From Bryobacteraceae bacterium (lineage in GTDB: Bacteria > Acidobacteriota > Terriglobia > Bryobacterales > Bryobacteraceae), in assembly GCA_025927575.1 (NCBI GenBank), contig JAICLJ010000037.1, positions 1 through 33,238 on the forward strand: a stretch of 33,238 bases of DNA, in the 5' to 3' direction. The notes under the pieces are model-generated. The model was not told the origin of the DNA. It searched no databases and worked only from the letters and a program-made list of their open reading frames with translations. Of the stretch, positions 6,468 to 13,517 are shown piece after piece. Numbering within the stretch: position 1 is the first letter of the stretch; each line of letters starts with the position of its first letter. Both the position numbers and the translations under genes were made by a program.

Positions 6468-8106
6468 GTTTGCGGGCGCCCGCCACCGGAACATTGCACT
6501 GGCGGCAACTCGCGTTGTTCGCCGTCGGAATTGCCAGGAACGTAATACTGGCGGGCGCAAATGTCACTTCTCTGGATTGAGTTGAAGCGCCCGCCAACTG
6601 CGGCAGGGCATCGCCCGCTCCCAGCTTCAATTCGGTCCCGTTCAGTTGGACATGAGTGTCCTCCAGATTCTGGGCCGACGGCGCGGACAATGTATAACGC
6701 TCTGCTGCTGCCTTGAGTTCAAACTTGTGCGATGCTGCCTGATCGATGTTGATCGCCAGAAGTGCTACGCCGCCAGGCTGCCCGCGAAGGCAGTGAGCGT
6801 AAAGATGCAAGCTCGGCGCGGGCGAAGCGCCGGCATCGAGCACCGTCGTTCCCATAAATTTCCGCCATAGCAGAGCCGCCCAGTAGTTGGGCCGGGGAGC
6901 CAGCGTGTTCTCATCCAGCAGGCCATAGTCGCTCGAAGCAAGCGTGTTGTGAATGTTCACCTGGACGCCCCGTTTGGACATGCGGCCCAGTTGATCGAGA
7001 TAGCGGAAGCTATCCAGGAATGTGGAAGCCCACGGATTGCCGCCGCAGGCGGCGTCGGCTGTTTCGGTGATCCACAGCGGCTTGCCGGACTCGAATTGGT
7101 CGCGAAGACCTGCGTAAAACGCCTCGATGCGATCCGCTCGGGAGAGCCACTCCTCCGAAAGCGCCGCGCCCGGAGTTGTTGTCGCTGAGGCCCCCATTGC
7201 CCCGCACCGCTTCGAAATCGCTCCGTAGGAATGATACGAGAACACATCGAACGCGGGTCCGGTCGCTTTCAACAAATCCTCTGTCTTCAGCATGCTCATC
7301 GATGGCGGCGCCAACGAAATTCCCTCGCCGACCGAACCAGGGCCGAGGAATACGATTTCAGGAGCAGTTTCTTTGATGAAAGGACGGAAGACGGCGATAT
7401 CACGTGCGTAGGCTGCTGCATCGTAGCCCTTCGGTGCACCACCCATCGCGGCATAGGTGGGCTCGTTCATGAACTCGGCTGCAGCGAGGCTTCCGCCGAT
7501 TGATTTGGTATACGCAAGGAACTCACGCACCTGATCTGGGGTCCAGATGCCCGCGGGATTGCGAGTTCCCGGACTTGTGGCGAAGGATGTGACGATCTTC
7601 CCATCCACCGCGCGAGCAAAATCGACCACGCCCTTCCATTGCTGGCGCGTCAGCACACCATTAAAGCCCTTGGGCGGCGCGGAATTATCAGAATTCTGAA
7701 AATAGGTGGTATTCGCCCAGGTCCCACTGACGCGCACGTAAGCAGGCCCAAGCGCTGCTGCCAGCTTACGCAAACGGGCGTTGCTCAAATCGATGGGCGG
7801 CCGATATTGATACAGATCCGGGCTCATGCCGGCGGGCTGATTCGATCCAGCCCCCTTAGCAGACGTCCGCGTGTTGAGAATTGCGCCGATATCCTTATAC
7901 GGCTTCCAGAATCGGCCGCCGGTGACTTCCAGCATTTCGATGTTGTACGACTGAAAACGATTATCGACTGTGCCGATGCGCGGCATGTTTTCAGGCGCCA
8001 TGGCGCCCGCCGACGAGGACGTGCGGGGCGCCTTTGAGCACGCTACTCCTCCGAGTATTGCCACGGTTGCACTTACGCAAAGTCCAACGTACTCGGCCCT
8101 TTTCAT
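6457..8106 (-). CDS. GH79-like glycoside hydrolase lipoprotein
   Basis: Predicted secreted retaining glycosidase, 549 residues from MKRAEYVGLC. A type II signal peptide ends in the lipobox LGGVAC, placing the lipid-modified Cys at about residue 23, so it should be anchored in the envelope. The (beta/alpha)8 core has AYVRVSGTWANTTYF, the proton donor Glu in EFMNEP (about E215) and the nucleophile Glu in LWITETADAACGG (about E348), the spacing seen in GH79 (heparanase/beta-glucuronidase). A C-terminal beta-domain ends near ASITFLAIP. The last 18 residues (from NNASCRQC) look unrelated and run into the kinase stub, so the original C-terminus was probably replaced at a deletion junction. The start is supported by AGGTG upstream of the ATG. 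Likely substrate: uronic-acid-containing polysaccharide. Confidence 0.78.
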   Translation of the reverse strand: MKRAEYVGLCVSATVAILGGVACSKAPRTSSSAGAMAPENMPRIGTVDNRFQSYNIEMLEVTGGRFWKPYKDIGAILNTRTSAKGAGSNQPAGMSPDLYQYRPPIDLSNARLRKLAAALGPAYVRVSGTWANTTYFQNSDNSAPPKGFNGVLTRQQWKGVVDFARAVDGKIVTSFATSPGTRNPAGIWTPDQVREFLAYTKSIGGSLAAAEFMNEPTYAAMGGAPKGYDAAAYARDIAVFRPFIKETAPEIVFLGPGSVGEGISLAPPSMSMLKTEDLLKATGPAFDVFSYHSYGAISKRCGAMGASATTTPGAALSEEWLSRADRIEAFYAGLRDQFESGKPLWITETADAACGGNPWASTFLDSFRYLDQLGRMSKRGVQVNIHNTLASSDYGLLDENTLAPRPNYWAALLWRKFMGTTVLDAGASPAPSLHLYAHCLRGQPGGVALLAINIDQAASHKFELKAAAERYTLSAPSAQNLEDTHVQLNGTELKLGAGDALPQLAGASTQSREVTFAPASITFLAIPTANNASCRQCNVPVAGARKRPR

Positions 8107-8252
8107 GCTGCACCTATTTTCTGTAGGCCTGCTTCGCCGCTCAGCGATTATACTCAACCATGCGAGCGCCACCGCCGCGAAATATTCCAACAAATAGATG
8201 AGCAGAACCGGAAAAGCATCACAAGAGAAGATCCCCGATACAGGCAAACGAG

Positions 8253-9836
8253 ATGCAGCAATTTGAGTTTGTCCTCCTCCTTCTCCTATTGTTTGTCGTT
8301 GGGCTTGGAACGCTGGCGCAGCGGTTAAAGACGCCCTATCCTATCGTGCTGGTTATCGGAGGTCTGCTGATCAGCCTCATTCCAGGATTGCCTCGCGTCT
8401 CCCTAGACCCGGAGCTGATCCTCGTGGTGATGTTGCCCCCACTCCTTTTCTCAGCGGCCTTCAATACCTCCTGGCGAGACTTCCGACATAACCTATCCAG
8501 CATTCTCCCGCTCGCATTCGGCTTGGTAGCTTTTGCAACTCTTGGAGTGGGGGTAACGGCACAGTGGTTTCTCCCCGGTTTCGATTGGCGGCTCGGCCTC
8601 GTGCTGGGCGCGGTCATCTCGCCAACTGACGCGCTTGCCGCCACCTCTATCGCGAAGCGCTTAGGGCTTCCCAAACGCATTACAGACATCCTCGAAGGAG
8701 AAAGTCTCGTCAACGATGCCAGCGGCCTCCTGGCTTTGGAGTTCGCGGTTGCGATGGTCGTGAGTGGCCATACTCCTTCCGCTGTCAAGGCGCTCGGGCA
8801 ATTGACTTACCTGGTCGCGGGGGGAATTGTCGCCGGACTTGTACTAGGAGAGCTTGTGTACCTCTTCGAAAAATCGGTTGACAACCCTCCCATTGAGATC
8901 ACTGCCAGCATCATTACTCCCTATGTCGCTTACTTGAGCGCTGAAAGGCTTCACGCCTCCGGCATATTATCAGCGGTTGCTTGCGGTCTCTATCTCGGGT
9001 GGCGCAGCCCGATTTACTTCTCCTCCAGAACCCGCCTTCAGTCGGGGGCAACTTGGAACACATTTACATTCATTTTGAATGGGCTCGCATTTCTTCTGAT
9101 CGGTTTGCAATTGCGCTTTGTGATGGCGGGAATCCATCACGTCCATGTAAGAACACTCGTTTTTAGCGCGGCTGTTGTCGTTTTCTTCGTGATTGTGTTG
9201 CGACTAGTGTGGGTCTATCTGAATACATACGTTGTATCCGTGTTCGCACGAAAACTCCTGAAGCGAACAACGCCACGCCCGTCACGCCGCCGTATTTTTG
9301 TTGTAGGTTGGACCGGCATGCGCGGTGTGGTGTCACTAGCGGCCGCCATTTCGTTACCGGGGACATTGGAGAGCGGCACGCCTTTCCCGGCCCGGAATAT
9401 GATTATCTTTCTCACATTCTGCGTAATCTTCGTCACGCTGGTGTTACAGGGACTCACTCTTCCGGCTCTCATCCGGCGCCTAGGTCTGAGCGCAAAGGCC
9501 GGGACGGACCCCGAGGAGCAAAAAGCAAGACAGACGATAATTCGGAGCGCCCTGAAACAGCTCGATGATATGCGAACCCACGATAAACCAGAATTCAGTT
9601 CGATGTACGAGGACATTGGCGAGCATTACCGGGTACGTCTCGCCGCCGCCGGTGATGAGGGCGACAAAAATAATTTAAAACCCGAGGGTTACAAACTTCA
9701 TCGCGAGGTAACGCAGAAGCTCCGACAGGTGGAACGCTCGACAGCCGTTAAGCTCCGTAACGAGAACGTAATCAACGATGCGGTTCTGCGCAAACTGGAA
9801 CTAGAACTCGATCTGTTAGACGTTCGAGATCAATAA
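8253..9836 (+). CDS. CPA1-family Na+/H+ antiporter
   Basis: Inner-membrane cation/proton exchanger of 527 residues. About twelve hydrophobic segments fill the first ~410 residues, followed by a ~100-residue charged cytoplasmic tail (EEQKARQTIIRSALKQL...). The transport-site motifs of the CPA1 family are present: SPTDALAA (D126) and EGESLVNDASG (N154-D155), plus the late motif GWTGMRGVVSLAAA. The length and tail resemble bacterial NhaP/YjcE-type exchangers of the a_cpa1 group. It would export Na+ (or K+) for H+ and help pH and salt homeostasis. It diverges from the GH79 gene over about 145 bp that must hold both promoters; no clear -35/-10 pair was found. The start ATG is preceded by a weak purine stretch. 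Confidence 0.92.
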   Translation: MQQFEFVLLLLLLFVVGLGTLAQRLKTPYPIVLVIGGLLISLIPGLPRVSLDPELILVVMLPPLLFSAAFNTSWRDFRHNLSSILPLAFGLVAFATLGVGVTAQWFLPGFDWRLGLVLGAVISPTDALAATSIAKRLGLPKRITDILEGESLVNDASGLLALEFAVAMVVSGHTPSAVKALGQLTYLVAGGIVAGLVLGELVYLFEKSVDNPPIEITASIITPYVAYLSAERLHASGILSAVACGLYLGWRSPIYFSSRTRLQSGATWNTFTFILNGLAFLLIGLQLRFVMAGIHHVHVRTLVFSAAVVVFFVIVLRLVWVYLNTYVVSVFARKLLKRTTPRPSRRRIFVVGWTGMRGVVSLAAAISLPGTLESGTPFPARNMIIFLTFCVIFVTLVLQGLTLPALIRRLGLSAKAGTDPEEQKARQTIIRSALKQLDDMRTHDKPEFSSMYEDIGEHYRVRLAAAGDEGDKNNLKPEGYKLHREVTQKLRQVERSTAVKLRNENVINDAVLRKLELELDLLDVRDQ

Positions 9837-9909
9837 TTCAAGAGATAGACGTATAACCTCATTGCAGCTAATCGGCCAGTCCGTTTCAAACTCATTCCAA
9901 CGGAAGCCT

Positions 9910-10139
9910 TCACCCGGTGGACGCTACCATCACCTGTGCCCACCCTGTAAAAATCAGATGGATGCCGATGAACAAACCAATGATCCAAAGCCCCGATATT
10001 GGCCACTGAATCCAGATGAGAATTCCAAGTATCAGGGTAATGATACCGTTCGTAAGCGCCAGCCCCAGCTCGGAATTCGGAGGGTGAGGGTATTTACAAT
10101 GCGAAAAATGCCTGCCACCGTGAAGTAGAGTCGCACGCT
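9910..10139 (-). pseudogene. C-terminal remnant of an HdeD-family membrane protein
   Basis: Two minus frames join to give an HdeD/DUF308 C-terminus. The upstream part (10139 to about 10055) reads LYFTVAGIFRIVNTLTLRIP followed by SWGW. After a frameshift the sequence continues TNGIITLILGILIW and GLWIIGLFIGIHLIFTGWAQ to the stop. HdeD-family proteins repeat the pattern ...GIFRI...R.P.WGW...G...LILGILIW..WP.SGLW.IGLF.GI.LIF.GW. The N-terminal half is absent; upstream frames are closed. The remainder of 9837-10290 holds nothing else I can name. Confidence 0.7.
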
Positions 10140-10290
10140 TTACTTCGAGATAGCGTCTACGGAGTCGGAGGGAAAAGAGAATTGCTTTCGGTAACAAGGA
10201 CAGCGCTAGCGAGCCTAACTGAGGAACGCCACCCTCATATGCAACTGGATTGACACTCGTAAAATCCACTGCGCGAAAGGACTGATACAT

Positions 10291-11559
10291 ATGAATGAAG
10301 CAATATCGAAAGGTTCAGCAAGTGTGCTTGCAAATGTCGGCGACTTGCTTCCCGATTTGGAATCTGTCTACAAAGACATCCATGCTCATCCCGAACTGTC
10401 GATGCAAGAAACACGGACGGCCGGCATCGCGGCGGATCGTCTTCGTGCTGCTGGCTATGAAGTGACCACTGGAATCGGAAAGACTGGCGTTGTTGGTCTG
10501 CTCCGCAACGGCAACGGGCCGGTTGTCATGCTGCGCGCCGATATGGATGCGCTTCCGGTTGTGGAAGCGACAGATCTTCCCTACGCCAGCAAGGTAACGG
10601 CTACCGACAGTGGCGGAAAGACTGTGCCCGTGATGCACGCCTGCGGTCACGACATGCATGTGGCTTGGCTGATAGGCGCGGCCACGCTGTTTGCCAAGTC
10701 TCGCGGTGCATGGACGGGGACGCTAATGCCCGTCTTTCAACCAGCAGAAGAGACAGCGGCGGGCGCACAGGCCATGATCGATGACGGGCTCTTTAAGCGC
10801 TTTCCCAAGCCCGATGTCGTGCTCGGCCAGCATGTGATGAGCCTGCCTGCCGGTATTATCGCCAGCCGTCCCGGAACGATAACGTCCGCCGCCGACAGTC
10901 TGCAGATCCGATTGTTCGGACGCGGCGCTCACGGCTCAATGCCGGAGGCCAGCGTCGATCCGGTGGTGATGGCTGCGGCAACGGTGATGCGGCTGCAAAC
11001 GATCGTTTCCCGCGAGGTGGCGGCAAACGAAGCAGCCGTTGTCACAATCGGTGTCCTGCAGGCCGGCTCGAAGGAGAACGTGATCCCCGATGAGGCGATC
11101 ATCAAATTGAACGTGCGCACTTTTGACGAGGGCGTCCGTAAACGCGTGCTCGCTGCGATCGAGCGGATTGTTAATGCAGAAGCCGCCGCCTCAGGCGCCC
11201 CCAAGAAACCGGAGATCACGGCTCTGGACCGTTACTCTCTTGTCACGAACGATCCGAAAGCGACCAAGCGAGTGGGCGACGCGTTTCGCCAGCACTTTCC
11301 TGCTGAACGTGTTCAGGAATCCAAGCCGACGACCGCGAGCGAGGACTTCGGTTCCTTCGGGGCCGAGTGGGGCTCGCCATCCGTGTTCTGGTTCGTAGGC
11401 GGCATCGATGCGGACAAGTACGCGAAAGCCAAGAAGGACGGCCGGATCGGCGAGATCCCGACCAATCACAACCCGCGTTTCGCACCAATAATTCATCCAA
11501 CTTTGGAGACAGGCGTGGAGGCGCTGGTGGTTGCCGCCCAAGCGTGGTTGTCGGCATAG
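10291..11559 (+). CDS. M20-family amidohydrolase (hippurate/IAA-amino-acid hydrolase type)
   Basis: Metal-dependent hydrolase of N-acyl amino acids, 422 residues, cytoplasmic (no signal peptide). The catalytic region holds DIHAHPELSMQE, RADMDALPV, the metal motif HACGHDMH (H116, C118, H120) and QPAEETAAGA (E153/E154). The inserted dimerisation domain begins near GRGAHGSMPEASVDP, and the final metal histidine is in TNHNPRFAP. This Cys-containing pattern belongs to the AbgA/HipO/ILL2 branch rather than to ArgE or DapE, so the natural substrate is probably an N-acylated or conjugated amino acid; exact identity is unknown. AAAGGA lies 9 bases before the ATG. The TRIC-type channel gene follows after 6 bases, suggesting one transcript. 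Confidence 0.9.
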   Translation: MNEAISKGSASVLANVGDLLPDLESVYKDIHAHPELSMQETRTAGIAADRLRAAGYEVTTGIGKTGVVGLLRNGNGPVVMLRADMDALPVVEATDLPYASKVTATDSGGKTVPVMHACGHDMHVAWLIGAATLFAKSRGAWTGTLMPVFQPAEETAAGAQAMIDDGLFKRFPKPDVVLGQHVMSLPAGIIASRPGTITSAADSLQIRLFGRGAHGSMPEASVDPVVMAAATVMRLQTIVSREVAANEAAVVTIGVLQAGSKENVIPDEAIIKLNVRTFDEGVRKRVLAAIERIVNAEAAASGAPKKPEITALDRYSLVTNDPKATKRVGDAFRQHFPAERVQESKPTTASEDFGSFGAEWGSPSVFWFVGGIDADKYAKAKKDGRIGEIPTNHNPRFAPIIHPTLETGVEALVVAAQAWLSA

Positions 11560-11565
11560 GGCCAG

Positions 11566-12204
11566 ATGATCGTCAACGAACACATCCTGATAAACACGCT
11601 TCTGGTTGCCTTCGATCTTGGCGGCACGTTCGTATTCGCCATCAGCGGCGCGACGGCCGGCGTGAAGAACAGGCTCGATCTCTTCGGCGTTCTGGTCCTG
11701 TCGTTCGCGGCGGGAAACTCGGGTGGGATCACCCGAGATGTAATGATCGGCGCGGTTCCGCCAGCAGCCATCAGCGACTGGCGATACGTCGCCGTCTCAA
11801 TCCTTGCTGGATTGATCACGTTCTATTGGTACCGAATCATCAACCGGCTGAGCAGCCCCGTGCTGGTGTTCGACGCGGCCGGACTGGCGCTCTTTGCCGT
11901 CGCGGGCGCGGGAAAGGCACTGGCGTTTCACGCGGGTCCCGTCGCGGCGACGTTGCTCGGCATGCTGACCGGAATCGGCGGCGGCATGGTGCGCGATGTG
12001 CTCGTGAGACAAATTCCGACAGTGTTACGCACCGAGCTTTACGCGGTCGCGGCTCTGATTGGTGCTGCTGTGATGGTCATTGGAAGGATGCTGCATGTCC
12101 CGTCCTCCGCAGCCGCTGTCGCCGGCGCATTTCTCTGCTTCGGACTGCGATTTATGGCCATGCGGCGCGGCTGGCAGCTTCCGGTTGCGCGCCCGCCGGA
12201 ATGA
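11566..12204 (+). CDS. TRIC-type (UPF0126/YicG-like) cation channel family protein
   Basis: Integral inner-membrane protein of 212 residues with about seven hydrophobic helices. It shows the internal repeat typical of the family: SGGITRDVMIG in the first half and GGGMVRDVLVRQIP in the second, each with the conserved GGxxRD. Prokaryotic TRIC homologues form homotrimeric monovalent-cation channels; the substrate of most YicG-like members is not settled. The start ATG is 6 bases after the M20 stop, so the two genes are probably cotranscribed, but no functional link is evident. The C-terminus ends normally just before the amidohydrolase stub. Confidence 0.88.
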   Translation: MIVNEHILINTLLVAFDLGGTFVFAISGATAGVKNRLDLFGVLVLSFAAGNSGGITRDVMIGAVPPAAISDWRYVAVSILAGLITFYWYRIINRLSSPVLVFDAAGLALFAVAGAGKALAFHAGPVAATLLGMLTGIGGGMVRDVLVRQIPTVLRTELYAVAALIGAAVMVIGRMLHVPSSAAAVAGAFLCFGLRFMAMRRGWQLPVARPPE

Positions 12205-12263
12205 TCGTCCCCGAAAACGCAAATGATTCGATCAAGCGGACAACCAACTCAGGGAGACCTGGC

Positions 12264-12411
12264 ATGAGTGCAACTGTCCTCGTGTTCGGCAATATGTTCG
12301 ACGGTTCCTCCGAAGAGCTGTCGGGACCGGCGGAGATCCTGGTCGAGAGTAATCGGAGTGCGCGCATTGGGCGATCTGTCAACCGGTCGCCAGGAGCACA
12401 GGTAATTGATT
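12264..12411 (+). pseudogene. N-terminal stub of an imidazolonepropionase-like amidohydrolase
   Basis: A plus ORF starts with a good ribosome site (AGGGAG, 7 bases before ATG) and reads MSATVLVFGNMFDG, LSGPAEILVE, IGRSVNRSPGAQVIDL. This is the N-terminal composite beta-domain of amidohydrolases, where the next residues should be GRTVLPGLID with the metal-binding HxH beyond. Instead the frame goes YKGRLL and stops at TGA (12432-12434). The break coincides with the start of an FMN-reductase-like reading in another frame, so about 380 residues of the enzyme are missing. Confidence 0.65.
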
Positions 12412-12534
12412 TATATAAGGGACGGCTTCTTTGACCAGACGGGCGATATCTCCTGCCCCGACACCCGGCAGTTTCTTCAACGCTGGATGGACGCGCATGT
12501 TGCTTGGGTGAAGAAGTGTGCGCCATCAGTGTAG
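12412..12534 (+). pseudogene. C-terminal stub of an NADPH-dependent FMN reductase-like flavoprotein
   Basis: In the frame starting at 12412 the plus strand reads YIRDGFFDQTGDI, then TRQFLQRWMDAHVAWV and a stop at TAG (12532-12534). FMN reductases of the flavodoxin fold end in ..FDE.G.LT...T..FLQ.F.DAF.AWI... The N-terminal flavin-binding part is absent. The fragment is spliced to the amidohydrolase stub within a few bases, so one deletion probably removed the 3' part of the first gene and the 5' part of the second. From 12535 to 12625 I see nothing further. Confidence 0.55.
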
Positions 12535-12625
12535 GAAAGCCCCAAAGGGAGCTGAAGGCATGTCAGACCAACCGGGGTCGACAGAAAGATCGCTTGGTTG
12601 TTTAATCGTAGCGAGGTACACGTAA

Positions 12626-13405
12626 ATGCCGGAAGTAATGCCTGCCATCTTCTTCGGACATGGCAATCCGATGAATGCGCTTTTGAATAACAGCTACACG
12701 CAAGCGTGGCAACGCATCGGGCAGCAGACGACAAAGCCGAGGGCCATTCTCTCAATTTCTGCCCACTGGTTCGTGCCCGGAACAGGCGTCACCGTCAGTA
12801 CGGCACCAAGGACTATTCACGATTTCGGAGGCTTCCCGAGAGAGCTGTATAGCGTCCAATATCCAGCGCCCGGTGATCCGGATCTCGCCCGCCGCGTGCA
12901 GCGAATGCTTGCGCCTTTGCCCGTCGCCCTCGATAATTCCTGGGGACTCGACCATGGCACGTGGTCAGTGTTGCGTCACGTGTATCCGGCGGCGGATATC
13001 CCGGTGGTGCAGCTGAGCATCGATGAAACGCAGCCCGCTGACTTTCACTTTGAGATCGGCAGAAAGCTAGCGCCACTGCGGGATGAAGGCATTCTAATCG
13101 TAGGCAGTGGAAATCTTGTTCACAATCTTCATGCGTACGCATGGGGGCGTCACATGCCCGATCCCTATGATTGGGCTGTTCGCTTTGAGAGTGAAGCAAA
13201 GCAAATGATGTTGGCGGAAGAATACAAACCTCTGATCAGCTACGAGAAGCTCGGGCCTGCGGCAATGCTCTCAATCCCGACGCCGGATCACTATTTGCCA
13301 CTGCTGTACGTGCTCGCGACCAGACAACACGGTGAACTAATCAGCTTTCCGGTCGAAGGTGTGGACGGCGGATCGATATCGATGCTCACTGTGCGCATCG
13401 CCTAA
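12626..13405 (+). CDS. ygiD: 4,5-DOPA dioxygenase extradiol-type protein (LigB superfamily)
   Basis: Metal-dependent extradiol ring-cleavage dioxygenase, class III fold, 259 residues and cytoplasmic. Conserved histidine motifs are FGHGNPMNAL (H12), SAHWF (H47), WGLDHGTW (H110), GSGNLVHNL and TPDHYLPLLY. They match the YgiD/DODA family, which cleaves catecholic substrates such as L-DOPA; H12, H47 and a later His should bind the metal. The natural substrate in bacteria is uncertain. The ATG follows GCGAGGTACACGTAA, so GAGG serves as the ribosome site. The gene stands alone and converges on the P-type ATPase gene; the 112-bp gap shows no strong terminator hairpin. Confidence 0.9.
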   Translation: MPEVMPAIFFGHGNPMNALLNNSYTQAWQRIGQQTTKPRAILSISAHWFVPGTGVTVSTAPRTIHDFGGFPRELYSVQYPAPGDPDLARRVQRMLAPLPVALDNSWGLDHGTWSVLRHVYPAADIPVVQLSIDETQPADFHFEIGRKLAPLRDEGILIVGSGNLVHNLHAYAWGRHMPDPYDWAVRFESEAKQMMLAEEYKPLISYEKLGPAAMLSIPTPDHYLPLLYVLATRQHGELISFPVEGVDGGSISMLTVRIA

Positions 13406-13517
13406 CGCGAAGCGGATCAGCTCACATTGTCCGGCGAAATCGAGCAGAGCCAGACGCCTCGGAAGAGACACTAGCGACCGAGATGATGACAAACGCCTGG
13501 ACAGATCGTCACACATG

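Noticed and set aside
11367..12434. 355-codon plus-strand open frame across the M20 and TRIC-type genes
   Set aside because: It is out of frame with both well-supported genes, and its composition (Arg/Gly/Cys-rich) is that of a shadow. Only its last part coincides with the genuine amidohydrolase stub.
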